Shown: piece after piece, positions 50,239-62,963 of the stretch
Position numbering within the stretch: the first letter of the stretch is position 1
How the letters are laid out: every line of letters starts with the position of its first letter
Assembly (NCBI GenBank): GCA_028551475.1
Contig: CM052361.1
Coordinates: 27,169,491-27,233,490, forward strand
Reading direction: 5' to 3'
Origin: Casuarina equisetifolia
Lineage: Eukaryota > Streptophyta > Magnoliopsida > Fagales > Casuarinaceae
DNA: 64,000 bases
The notes under the pieces: generated by a model
Told to the model about the DNA's origin: nothing
Seen by the model: the letters and a program-made list of their open reading frames with translations, nothing else
Database searches by the model: none
Translations under genes and position numbers: made by a program

Positions 50239-52001
50239 ATATTTTATTCTCGACTGGCAGTGCAATGCCTTGTGTTTGAATTTTTCCAGGTTATCTCCAA
50301 TCTGGTTTGACAACTTATTGTAATCTTTTCAAGATAGACTTTGTATGTTCACCATATTGTGGTAACTTATGTTCCCCCTCATTTGAATTTCATGACCAAA
50401 GCTGTTGCAGCCTAAGCATTTCAGATTCTCTATCTGGTTCTTTATGATTGATGAGGATTAAGATGCCTTTGCATGTAAGATGAATATTTTTTTTTTGTTT
50501 TCAGTTGCTTAAGGAGATTTGATTCTGCTATCTTGGAGAATAAAATTTAACTTTTATTTTTCTTTCTTGGTGAGGGAGGGGTTGGGTTGCTGATTGTTTT
50601 GTATTTTGGGCTGCTTCAGTCTTTGTTTCTGATGCCTTGTGTCTTTGTGCCAGTGACATCTGTAGCTCATTTACTTAAAATCTTTGGTTGTTGTGGCCCT
50701 ATGCCAAGTCTCTGGATAATTTGCTCATTCTTTAATGTCTTGGTATTTGGGTTTCAATTGTGCATTTTGTTCCATGGGTGTAAGTCAAGGACTAGTGCCA
50801 CATAGTATTGATATGTTAATTCTAATATCGTTTGGCACAATTTATAAGGATGTTAGTCATATCTGTGTTATATTGTGAAAAAAGACTATTCAACGTAACC
50901 TGGATTATGTTGGTTATAATCTAGTGAAACACTGGTCGTGTTTGAGTATATTTTACAAAGAGTGGTTAATGTCTTTGTTAGAATATCTTGAAGTCATTTT
51001 TGTACAGTTTATCCTTTTCTAGTGAGAAAATTACATGGGATTTCATGCGGAATTTGCATTTTAGGTGCCACACGAATGATATTCAATATCAAAATGGAAA
51101 ACAGGGATGTTGGATCTCGCTTCAAGAGCAAGGATAGGTGAAATATAATTAGTGCGGAAATGAACTTTTGTTTAGTGGCATGAAAGAGCAAAAGATCTCA
51201 AAAGGCAAGATCGTGGATGCATGCTAATATGCAGCACACCCCATGTAAGTACTGGGTCAAAATATTCTGCAATTTAACGCGTTGATTGCGTGGTTGCCTG
51301 TCATTGGTTATCCACAAATTAAGTAGATCGGTGTGCTTTACGTGGATCAGAATGCGCCAGGACGAAGGTTCCCTTGTAGATGTGAACGCAATACTTTTTC
51401 TGGGAAACCAAGCGCCCTTTCGTAGGTCGGCGAGCTCAGAACTGGATCATCCACTCGTGTCTAAAAATAAGTACAGTATAAGTCCACCGACCTGTGCCCA
51501 GAAACGAAAAATAAAGCTCCATAGTGTTTACGCAACCTGATAAATGGGAGTTATCACCTCTTATGAAGAATCATTACAAAGTTGAGATTGTGATTAGGGT
51601 AAGGAAACGGGATATGGAGGTATATTATTTTAGTGCAGAGAGAAAAGTGATGAAATAGTTTTCCAACCCACAATTACAGCATTTTCTTCACAAATACTCC
51701 ACCTAAATTGCTTCTTGGTAGGTGGGGATTTTCAGAAGCGCCTAGATAAGCAAACCCGCACGTGCGGAACCGTAGCGCGTACCAACGGACGAAGCTTTGC
51801 CCCTCCAGCCGACCCTTGCTGGGGCGGCGGTTATGGCTCCCTTTTCTGGTCCACCAAAAGATCCCCCTTTCAGTATTTAAATGATCTAAAACAACTTCTC
51901 TTCTTTTCCTGAATATTGCTCGTATCGGTTGTTTTTCCTTCCCTCGGAGATCAATGGCAGAATAGGTTGGGTTTGAGTGGTTTGAGAAGACCAAGAAAAC
52001 C
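50239..52001. other. Intergenic spacer; FHIT 3' UTR and MCU promoter
   Basis: No protein family is recognised. A three-codon upstream ORF (ATG GCA GAA TAG, 51954-51965) lies in the likely MCU leader. Confidence 0.5.
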
Positions 52002-55000
52002 ATGTGGAGGCGATGTTGGAGAAGTGGCGCTGCTCTGAAGCAGAGCGTCTCGTCAGTTTTCAGCAAAGTCTGTGGGAATAAGAGGAGTCCCTCTCATCGT
52101 CCTTCTATTCTGGGACTCGGTGCTTTAATACCAGCATCATCATCAACGTTATTGTGGCCGAGGGAATTATCATCGTCGTCTTGTGTGGACTCCAACTCTG
52201 GCAGCAATGGCGATAGCTTATCATTGGCGGAGGCGAAGAGGCTGATCAGATTGGTGAACGTTGAGGCTCTGAAGAGGAAGCTTGGTATGGAGGGAAAGGA
52301 GGTGATCCGATACTCGGAGCTCCTGGAAGCCTGCGAGAGCATGGGTGTGGCCAGATCTCCCGAGGAGGCCGCTGCTTTCGCCCGAGTCCTTGATGAGGCC
52401 GGCATCGTCCTTCTCTTCCGCGACAAGGTCTATCTTCAACCCGATAAGGTAAGCTATTTGCTATCTTTCTTATTATGACTACCATTTCTCCCTTTCCTGC
52501 TATCTCCTTTCCATCAACACCCACCCCCCCCCCCTTTAGGGAAGAAATGATGGTGGTGCCCGCTGGCCTTAAAGAAAGATTTTAATTTTGGACCCGATCC
52601 ACCTTTGTCCACTTGGATGTTTTGGCTCTGTTCTCCAGCCCATGTACCAGATCATCGGATCTGGTATTTAGTCTTCAACTGTACATTCACCAATGAACCC
52701 TTGTCTAATTTTTCTCTCGATCGATACCATCCCAATCTTTAGTAGATTACCTTACATCCGTTGGTAATCTTTGAACTATTGATTTTCATTCTTAGTCTAC
52801 CACTCTTTTATGACTGCACATACAAGTTTTATTTCCTCACTGGGAGCGTTAAGGGGAGTTCAGTTTGTTGAAGCAGAGCGCTGTGCTCTCTTTGTCAGAC
52901 TGAGATTTGGAAAGATCCCTTCTCTCTTACCCTGGGCATTATATTCGAAGCATATTACTTGGAAACTTCATCTATAATCCATACACACATGCATACACGT
53001 GTAATATGAATGTACTGCTATGTTCAAGGATAGACTTTTGGCCTCCTGGGCATTGCCCTTTGAATAAAATCCTTTGCTTATCAACTTTCCTGCGATAATG
53101 TGTCTTTCACATCTTTAATAAAAGGACCAAAATTAATGTGAAATTATACGCTTGCATTTATTTAATCACGCCTCAGGGCCCGCTGTCTTTTCTGTCTTCA
53201 GTAATTTCCGGTTATTTAGTACATCAAAGCGAAACTTACTTCCTTAAAAGGTATATTTGGAACTTGTTTATTTAAATTGGTGGAGTATCCGAGTCCGTGA
53301 ACCTGAAACTTTTCTTCTGACATAAGGCATACGCAGAAGGAATATCTTTTTTCTGCAAAATTAGAGTTGTGTATAAGTGAAGAATAATTTACATCAAATT
53401 CCTGGGATTTTATAGATGCATACGTAATTAAGATTCATTAGATATGTAGAGACTACAGATTGGATATGCACAGCATTTCCAAGCCAGAAAAAAAATTGGC
53501 AGGTTTGAAAAGCAAGAAAGGAAAAGTAAAATGTTCTTAATTTAAAGTGGTGCTTGGTGTATTTCACATAAGTAGAAGTTTTCTACGTTGATTTTTACGA
53601 CTGTCGAGAGGGCTATCAAAGTCAGATGTGAAGCAATCACCCCCTATTATAAAGTACCCCTCTTTTTGTTTAGGGGATTGAGGTGAGTAATGGACTTATT
53701 TTTTGAACATTCCAATTTGTAAAATCATATTTTTATGACTCATTTCCTAATTTACATGCTTTTTGAACGATGGGGCCATGTCTAGATGAGTACTGAACGG
53801 AGGGTTGCCTTAGTTCTAGTTCTTATTCTTGTAACTGAATCAAAGGTTCTTTGGTTCCAAAAGTTCCCGAAACAACCCAACCAGACCTAGCTGCAAACCA
53901 AAATTTTGGCTACCATGCGGGTAGCAGCCTTCATCAATTTGGATTTAGGATGGGCTTTAACCTTACTGCAACAAATTTGTTCCAGTTGAGATTTGGGTTA
54001 TTTTGGGAGCTGTACCTGTAGAGGCAAGTAGCAGAGAAGAGTTTTTCTCAAATATGGATTCTAGTTAAGCACTTAAAGTGGAAGATTATTTTTAGTCCTG
54101 TAGAGAGAATTAGAGTGGAATCTAGTCATGTAGGAGGCATAATGCTTTTGCCTAGTCTAGGATAGTTTTTTTTGATGCCTCATTTCAGAATTGCAGTTCT
54201 GGTCTTCTGGTGAGCATACCGCTTTGGCCTAGTCCAGGATTTTTCTTGTGATGCCTTGTTTCAGATTGAATGATCTTATCTTCTAGGGGGTATACTGCTT
54301 TTCATAGTCCAGAATAATTTCTCGAGGCCTCATTTTTTGATTGGCACCAATCTGGAGTAGTTCTTGATTTGTTGGTTGAATGAGTATGCGGGGATTTGAG
54401 TGCGATCTGTGGTTTAAGCCTCTGTGCTGCAAGAAATGCTTAGCTCCTGCTAGGGTATGAAAATTTTTTAGTCAAATTGACCATGCATATCCAGGTTGTT
54501 GGTTCAACCATAACCTATCTGAGCCAGGAGCAGCTTGAATTGTCGACTTTCATATGTTTGCCTCCTTTGACTTTTTGGCAGGTCCTGCTGTGGGGAGTGG
54601 GTTTTGAGAAAGAAATGAATTTTGAATTAGATCAAGTGATAAGGGTTTTGTCAACATACACTTTAGCTATCTGAACTTAATGGCACAGATTGTTAAACCA
54701 ACATTGTATTAACTGTTACTCTACCTCATCCTAATCTATTCAGTTGGTGGATCTGGTCAGAAGAGCGGTGCCCCTTGCTCTGACTTCTGAAGATGACCCT
54801 GTGTGGGACGAGTTAAAGAGGTTGCGGGAGAAGAAGGAAGAAATTGATGTGCTGGCGCATAAGCAGGTCCAGCGCGTCCTTAGGTCAGGACTTGTGTTTG
54901 CTGTGTTACAGGTTGGGCTCTTCTTCCGGCTTACGTTCTGGGAATTTTCATGGGACGTAATGGAACCCATTGCATTCTTCACCACAACCACTGGCATAGT

Positions 55001-55229
55001 CATAAGCTATGCTTACTTTCTATATACTTCAAGAGACCCCACTTACCAGGACATGATGAAGAGGCTGTTTCTGTCAAGGCAGAGGAAGTTGTTTAAGAAG
55101 CATAATTTTGATATTGAAAGGTTCAAAGAGCTAGAAAAGAAATGCAAAACGCCTCTTGATGCCACAGCCTCTATTAAAAATCGTGTGGGACTGGAAGTGG
55201 AACTGGAGGATGCGTTTCGCAGGGACTAA
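52002..55229 (+). CDS. MCU: Mitochondrial calcium uniporter pore subunit (MCU)
   Basis: Pore-forming Ca2+ channel subunit of the inner mitochondrial membrane. Two exons, 52002-52448 and 54744-55229, joined in phase 0, giving 310 aa. The N-terminus MWRRCWRSG begins an Arg/Ser-rich presequence. The matrix domain follows ([21 protein letters not shown] to [10 protein letters not shown], exon 1). Exon 2 holds a coiled-coil, [16 protein letters not shown], and the first membrane helix (about 198-215). The selectivity motif is WDVMEP, with Asp220 and Glu223 as expected Ca2+ ligands, and the second helix is about 225-243. The family block [28 protein letters not shown] precedes the charged C-terminus. 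The single 2.3-kb intron sits between the matrix domain and the channel domain, as in other plant MCU genes I recall. Confidence 0.95.
54130..54345. repeat. MCU: Diverged three-copy tandem repeat, about 76 bp, in MCU intron
   Basis: The motif CCTAGTC(T/C)AGGAT, followed by a T-rich run and GATGCCT(C/T), then TTTCAGA, occurs near 54151 and 54228 and in weaker form at 54303 (CATAGTCCAGAAT). The spacing is 77 and 75 bp. Confidence 0.6.
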
Positions 55230-57066
55230 CATTGTCTGGGTGTTTGTTGACACCTTTGGAGTCTATTCGACTGACTTTTTTGACTTCCTGTTTTGCGGCT
55301 TATCCGTTGTGAGAGGATTGAGGCAGATGCATACTAGTACTGAAGGTCTTCTGCATCCCCTGCGTTCTGTTTTTTTGTTACGTAGGGTGCATCGCTGGCG
55401 GTCTCTAATCAATGGCCTTGGATATCGATGGTCCTGAGTTTCTGCCGCATAAATCCCGTGCCAAGGTAGCTTCTTTTTTTTTTTTTTTTCATCTAATATC
55501 CAGAACTTACAACCGCGCATTAGAGTTCATTCGGAGCAGCGAATTAACAGCTTACGGGTTATAATTATTCTTATTGTACAAGACTAGAAAGAGCGCATTC
55601 TTGTTTCTTGTTTATGACCCTGAATTACGGAAAAGGGTCATCATGATTCCGCCAAATCCAATAATTAGTACCAAACATCTGTTGCATGTTACACTTGGAT
55701 CCAACTTGGATGTCTCTCTAGGCGCCGCAGCACCATGATTCTTTCCTTCTGGAGTCGTGAAAGAATTTAGAGAAGACGAATGTATGGGGGAGCCCTCTTT
55801 ACGTGGGCGAATGGGTTGACTTTTGACGCTGGATCTGTTAGTAGAAAATGAATTTTGTGGTTGCGTACGATGTGTTCGGCCTCCAGAGACCTCCTTGTGG
55901 GTCCCCCAAGGGAGGAGACCTGTTTGCTAATGGCCAAGAGCAGATTTGGTGGTATATTAGCAAAACCATGGCTTGACATTTCCCCTCTCTCTCTCTCTGC
56001 GTCTCTCTATTCCGGGTTCCTCGTGTTTCAGATCCTCAGCCATGGTAGTATCTTCTTGTTGCATTTATTTCCTTTTATGTTCTTGCTCAAAGCACCGAAT
56101 TTACGATGATAGTGAAAAGTCTAAAGCCACTACATCGTCATTGTTCCCCAATCTGTGGTTATTTTGAACAACTAACGAATCAAATTTGAAACCCGAGGGT
56201 TGGAACTTAACTATTCTTGCAACCGAGCGGGTGGGCAATCTTCTTAGACAAGTTAAATGGAGTTGTTGGTGAAGGATTCGGATAAAGAATAAAATTTTTT
56301 GGAACCCACCGAACAAATCAATTATTTGAGGGAACAAATTAAAGTTTATCAACGGATAAAAACAAGTTGTAGATTAGAATAGTGCAATTTGTGCAGGATA
56401 AGGCCAAACGTCTTCAAAGTCTTGCACGTGTAAAGATCAGATCTTGTCTAGAGGCTCGTGCATTTGGGTGTGGGTAGCAAAAGACGTAAAATTTGGTTTT
56501 GAGGTGAACTGGTACTTCTAGGGCTCATCCGTTATCTTTAGCTGGAGGAGTGGCTACTGCGCTTACAAGTGGGAATTAGTGGCTTTGGTGGGATCGCCGC
56601 CTCTGGTACGCTTTCTTCCGTTTTCTTTTTCTGCTTGATGGCGTGGTAGTTATTCTAGCGTTGCGGGTGATTTGTTAGGGTTGTTATGTGGATAAGACGA
56701 TCAGTCTTCTTTGGGCTTCTCTGCTGCGTTTGTTCAGGTTGTCCTACCTAGGGAAAATGTTTTGAATCTTCGTTTCGTTTTCCGAATTAATAGCGATCGG
56801 TCTCAAACTCACTTACTATAAACTAACTAATGAGTTTTTTTTCCACATCTATCTAGCTCATCTTGTGTCTTAGCACGACTGTCCCCTTTTACCAATATTT
56901 CTACCTATTCTTGTATGGGACTCCAAATGGAATCTGTGTAGGGTCAAAATCAATCGACCTAAACCGGTAGATTGATTTTTGGCTTGTGAAGAACCACTAT
57001 CGGCATGCTTGATCGGAATACAGTTGATCGTTTGTGAGGAATAACATCTCTCTTTAAACAGGAAAA
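55230..57066. other. Spacer with MCU 3' UTR, CBSX3 promoter and likely 5' UTR intron
   Basis: No coding gene is recognised. A leader intron for CBSX3 is plausible from a donor at 56606 (CTCTG|GTACG) to the acceptor ending at 57061 (TTTAAACAG|GAAAAATG), placing a splice site just five bases before the start codon. Poly-T sits near 55471-55488 and a CT run near 55984-56008. Confidence 0.5.
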
Positions 57067-58909
57067 ATGCAAGGAGCACGTCAATCACTATTATCGCATG
57101 GAAGCATTGTGAAAAACGCAGTTTTGCAGCACTTCCGTCTTGTGAATCCTCTGATGCGGCCTGTTTCCTTTTCACGCTTTGAGTCAGTTACAACCGCCCG
57201 CATGGACGAGCAGGGTTTTGAAAGCACTACGATTGCGGACATCCTGAAAGCTAAAGGTAAAGGTGCTGATGGCTCGTGGCTTTGGTGCGCTATGGATGAC
57301 ACGGTTTACGATGCGGTTAAGTCGGTGTGTATCTTTGAGCTTTATGATAAATCCTTTTTTATTTTAAAGTTTACAGTATTGAAATGATTTGACGAACTCT
57401 GCCGTCGAGATAGATGGCTAGACTAAATAGGTCGTTTCCTTTGCAGATGACGCATCACAACGTTGGAGCCTTGGTGGTTGTGAAATCTGGAGAGCAGAAA
57501 TCAATCGCAGGAATCATAACGGAGAGGGGTTGGTGATACTTCGGACACTTTGTTTTGCTCTTTTACTCGATATGTGATAAATGATGTTGGTAATCACAGA
57601 TTACGATATGAAGCGTTGCCTTTGGAATTTGCATATTATATCTTATGGCGCAATATATATAGTTATAGTCCACCACTGCCCGTGTTAGTTGTTTTGTTTT
57701 ACTAGGACTTGAGTATATTGGGTTTGAACTTTATCCTCAGTTGTTCTGCATCTGTCAGATATTTATCCTCAGTTGATTTATGCCTTCTCTGAACTGTAGT
57801 GCTGATATTCCATTAGATTTCATTTACTTTATTATTCTTCATTGTGATCTATAAGTCAATAGGCTTTAGGGCTTAAGTAAAATATACTGATCGGAGGGCA
57901 TGTCCAATGAGCACTGTTCTAGGGAAGCATTAGGCGCATTTGTTAATATACCGATGGAAGAAAATGAAAATGGTTTGTGAAATAGTCAACTTAGCTAGCA
58001 GCCTAGTTGTAATGCTTGGGCATTTAGGTGACTTTAAGGGAGTGGGCCTTTCTGCTGGCAGATTTCTCATGACACGGACAATTGAAGATGATTTTTGTCA
58101 GGTTTAGTTGACATCATACCTTTGGCTTCATTTTAGAATTGATTGCTGATGTCATGGGGGATATGTATGATTTTACCGCAATCTTGCTAAAAATTAACGA
58201 TATTCACTGCCAAACGGCTGGGAAGAATTGCCTGTGCAGAGCTACTTCCTGGTTTGGAAGTTAATGTGCTCTTGTAGTTGTTTAATTGCTTACTGCTGGA
58301 ACATAAACGTTACACTTAAATATAAAGTAAATGCAAAAGGGTCGTACTTATTGTGTGAACAACGATTTGAAGATATATTTGTACCGGTTTTGGCCAATTG
58401 TTTCACTTACTTCATGATATATTTGCAGATTATCTGAGGAAAATCATAGTACAGGGAAGATCGTCCAAGTCAACCAAGGTTGGGGACATCATGACTGAAG
58501 AGGTATTTCTAACCTTCCGTAACAAAACATCATTCTTGGGTTTTTGTTTATTGCCTATCAAAGTTCTTTACACTTTCCTCTATTTTTGTCAAAACGATTT
58601 TTGATGGCTGCAGAACAAGCTTATCACAGTAACACCTGAGACGAAAGTCCTGCGGGCAATGCAACTGATGACAGGTATTATATGGTTCTTCTCATTATTG
58701 GTCGACATTCCTCTCAAATCTAAGATAACACGAGCTTGGAACTTATTATTTGCATTCGGGTGGCAGATAACCGAATCAGGCACATTCCTGTTGTTGGTGA
58801 AAAGGGGATGGAAGGCATGGTGTCTATAGGAGATGTGGTCCGTGCTGTGGTGACTGAGCATCGGGAGGAGCTAGATCGCTTGAATGCTTATATTCAAGGA
58901 GGTTACTAG
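57067..58909 (+). CDS. CBSX3: CBS domain-containing protein CBSX3, mitochondrial
   Basis: Mitochondrial protein with two CBS domains. In Arabidopsis CBSX3 interacts with thioredoxin o2 in redox control and has been found with respiratory complex I. Five exons: 57067-57324, 57447-57528, 58429-58502, 58614-58674 and 58767-58909. All phases agree, giving 205 aa against 206 in Arabidopsis. Residues 1 to about 45 form a basic presequence (MQGARQSLLSHGSIVKNAVL). The paired CBS domains span about 60-195 and include TVYDAVKSMTHHNVGALVVV, IAGIITERDYLRKI, GRSSKSTKVGDIMTEE, KLITVTPETKVLRAMQLMTD and RIRHIPVV...GMVSIGDVVRAVV. The conserved C-terminus is LDRLNAYIQGGY. The copy looks intact. Confidence 0.97.
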
Positions 58910-61780
58910 ATGATGGTGACAATGGCGATGAAACGCTCTTTTGGCTTTGTCGAATATTTCCTGCTTCTTGAGCACTAATAAGCTTGAGCGCCTTGTAAAT
59001 ATCGTGTGCTGTGTGCAATTTCTGTCTTAATGTTTTCTGTTTTAACGAATGATCCAATATATCAGCATAAGGTCTGGAAGCTACCAATAACCCCTGGAAT
59101 GTTGCTTGAAATGGCAGTTGTCATACCTTGCGCATGGAGCGAGTGACTCACTAGATGCTTGTTTATAGTTTAAGAGGGTTGGATTTGGACTGTTGAACGT
59201 CCCCAAACCAGTTTGCCGTCAAACATATTTTCAGAACTCTTATTTTCAGGTGTTTATAAACATATAAAGCACATCTAAAGGGCATATATTTTGTTGAAAA
59301 ACTTAAACACAGCACGTTCAGAACACGATATGTTTTCTAAAAGATTGAGTAAATTGAAATTAATATTATCTACATTTGATAGGTATTTATTTACATTATG
59401 GTTAATATTCTCAAATTAGAAAGTATGCTTAATAGGTATTGATAAAATATATTAGATACCTTTGGAAAGCTAACATGTCTTTTAATTTTTTTTTTTTTGA
59501 CCATATCATGGCACCCCCTTCAAATAATTTTTGAACCAACTTTGCTCATTGTCTTATATCGTGGAAATAAGAAAAAAGTAATTTTTTAGATTCACTTTTT
59601 GATTTCTAGAATGCGTGTTCCTTATCACGTTTTGTAACAAAAAGAGAGCTCGCATAATAAGTGTTTTTATTTAATGTTTGAAGTTGAATTTCTATTTACC
59701 CCTTACATGCATAATTACTGTTTAAACTTTTTCTTATGCATAAAGAATTGCAAATTTATGCATGATTTTGTACATTTCGTTGTGATTTACTTGTTGAGCT
59801 TAAAACGCATGGTTTTATACATTTTGAGATGACTTATATGCTGAGCTCAAGGCACTCGGTTTTATGTATTTTGTGATTTTATCATAGACTTCTTTCCCGT
59901 TCCGAGAGGCACATCATCCAAAAATGTTCATAGTGTAGTTTATAACTATAACAATAAGTAAATTTGGGGATAGATTTAGCTTAAAATAAATTCAAACATT
60001 ATCTAAAGAAGTAAAGAAAATAGATGAAAAAAGAGCTAACCACAAAATCCTTAAGATTTTTTGAACTCAGAATACATCCATAAAGATTCGCCTTGAGTTG
60101 CTGGTTTTCGGCTCAACAACCTCTATAAGGGGCTTTAACTACTCATCACATGCTTGAGTGACAAAGTGTGGAGACCAACTATTACACATTCACCCTACCT
60201 TTTCTTAGTTTTTTTTTTTTAGGTGTGAGACTGATCTTTTATGGTAGTGCAAATCAAACTCATAAGAAAAAGGAAAGAATATTCCATTGAATTAAAGGTT
60301 TGTTTGAATTTTCGTCTATCTCCTTACTTCCTTTCCCTCCTAATTCTAGTAATTGTAGGCCACGTGTCCAAATGGAAACATGATTGAATGAAATACAAAT
60401 GAGGAAAATGCCACCAATACTAACCAACTAGGAATTAAGAGAATTACATGAGGAAAATACATGACATTGGAGACCAACCCCTTGCATGTTGCTTATTGAA
60501 TTGGAACCGAATTAATGAAACAATAATGATCTTTCTCAAATTATAGGGTAAATGTGATCCTCAATTCTTGATTATTATTAATATTTGCAATCCTGGTCTT
60601 CCTTTGCGCAAAATCCACCCTAGGGAAACACTTGTCTATATTAGCCCTATGCTTATGTGACCATTCCATATCATCTGTGAAAGCCTTGGTTGTAAGGTCC
60701 CAAATCTTGAAGTTGATCATGTACCCAATGTTCATCCTCTCATGACCCTTTAATAACAAACAAAGATTGCATTGATGGCTTGGAGTGATTTTTCCATGGC
60801 AATGAAAACAAAAGCCTTATGCTCTTCTATCCCATCACTTTCATGCATGTCAAATGCCTCACATGGGTCTTAATCTTGCTTCCAAGCTCTTTGAGGATTC
60901 TAATGTCTAGACAATTAATTTAGGCTCACTAAAGTGGTGCCTTGATTTATATAAAAGAGTTGAACCAATTGCTACAAATGATGTATGTGGTTTGCATGCT
61001 TTCATGTTTGACCTAAATCACATCTTTCCATAAAATGGTGAACAATGTAATTTTGGTGCTCTAGTGACATCTTGCCCACTCTTAGTACCAATTTACACAA
61101 CTTAACAAACTATTTGTTGAGGGATTCACTTTGCCTTAGTTTAATTAGTTTTTCAAGAGGATTTTGATATCTTGCGACGTCAAAATGCTTAATGATTTCC
61201 CTAGTAAATATCTTCCATGATACATCATGTTCTCCATGCTCTATAATTATTTTGCATAGTATTCTTGTGATATTATTTATTAATTCTAATTCTTATTTAG
61301 ATTAAGAATTGAGACTATATAATCGAGCTTTTCATTGTACAAACTATCACAACAATATAAAAAATATTTGCTCACTTGTTGGCTATTGACATTATTTCCC
61401 ATTCTTCCTTTCTTTTACATGGTACATGTTCATTTTCTTTTCTAGAACCTAAACCACTTTTGCTTTCTTTTGTAGCCTTTATTGACAAGTTAAAGTGCAA
61501 ATAGTTGTGCTTTTCTTCTTTTGGTGAAGTTACTTTTTTACATTTTTTTTTACCTAAAATTTTTGTTTTGCCATTTGCCCTTCCTCGACCTTGCAATACC
61601 TTAATCCCTAACTTTTTATGAACTTCCATAATTATCCCTACAATCCCCAACCATTATCCATAATGTTTGCCTTGAATGCAACCTTCATTGATGCCCCTGC
61701 CTTTACCTCATACGACCTATATAACTTATCATCCATTGATCTTCAGTTGATTAACATTGTCTCCAAAAAGCTAGCTAACT
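58910..61780. other. AT-rich spacer after CBSX3
   Basis: After the CBSX3 3' UTR no known gene is seen. Short, stop-rich frames suggest decayed repeat sequence, perhaps including the LTR or leader of the copia remnant that follows, but no LTR boundary could be placed. Confidence 0.5.
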
Positions 61781-61799
61781 AGGCAATCTAGAGTAATCA

Positions 61800-62963
61800 A
61801 GTGAAAACGATCTTCCTTGCTTGAAATAAGGTGGAGTTTCTTACCAAAAAACTCCCATGACTTGTTGGTAACAAAGAAGAGGCCCAAAAATGGGACTTGG
61901 ATTATGTACCAATATGTAGTTGTAAAATCTTGGATTATGTACTATGTAAACCCTTTTATCAAAAGTATATTATCCCACCTTGACTTTGTCATTGAGATTT
62001 GGTTGATGTTGACCAACAACTTTGCTAAGGTTATCTAAACCTATAAATTTGGATAGAAAGAAGCCATCACAAATTTGAAACTCTCAATTGGCTCTACTAG
62101 GTCGAATCTCATGTTGTTCGTTGTCCACCTTAAAGATTTGTGGAGCAAACTGACAACTGTTGGGTTAATGATTGGCTTTAAGCTTATAACCAAAGCCATT
62201 AAATTTCTTCTTAGTCTCTTGTCAGATATTCAAACTTTATGCTTAACCATTTTCTCTTGTGATGACTTGCTAACCTTGGAGAAGACTTAAGCCTTCACTA
62301 AGCATAATGTTGATTAGTGCCTCCAATGCAATAGATAGAATCACACCTGCAATAACCTAGTGTTTTAGGTGAATTGGTTGCTACCACAACATAGGTTGAG
62401 ACATAGCTCCTAGTAGCCAAATAAAGGGCCCAACACCTTCATTATGAGTCTACTAACCTAACTTGATTAACAACCTATCTCAATCCAAGCTTTTTTGTCA
62501 TCGCTGCAAAAAGCTAAGCCATGTTTAGGAAGCTTGCTTCCTACTTATAGGTTATTCACCAAGGTGGAAGTCTAAATAGTGCAATGGATCTAAGCAAAAT
62601 TCTAGAGGCTCTAGGCCAAAGCCTATAACGTTGACATTCTTAAACAACCCTTTAATAGGTTTAGGCCTTCCAACCACTTTGGTTATGGATCCCATTATTA
62701 TCCTAACCCACCTTTGCCTCTTTGTCCTAATGTAAGTCTCTTATGATGGGTTTACTAGGCTCCATTTAAATTCATATCAATAACAATAACTCATCACCCT
62801 CCTCAATCAAATGGAACCTTTGGATTTTAGTCCCTTTACAAGTAGTATTTCATCCCAACAACCAATTTACTTTTCATAATCTATTGATTCCGAGGCAAGT
62901 GACCACATCACTTGTGATTGAAATATTCTAGATTTTTATTATCCATGTGTTGCACCCATTTTG
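61800..62963 (+). mobile_element. Decayed Ty1/copia element: gag, zinc knuckle, protease
   Basis: Three copia landmarks follow each other on the plus strand. At 61817-62290, in two frames, is a gag-like segment: WIMYYVNPFIKSILSHLDF then EIWLMLTNNFAKV, and further on LKLSIGSTR...LKDLWSKLT (family forms WILNSV..., IWDDLKxRF, LKxLWDEL). At 62496-62537 is a CCHC zinc knuckle, CHRCKKLSHV*EAC, with a stop inside. At 62883-62915 is IDSEASDHITCD, the aspartic-protease motif (normally DSGASxHM) with Gly changed to Glu, followed by a stop. The element is inactive. It has the same orientation and family type as the remnant at the left end. Confidence 0.8.
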
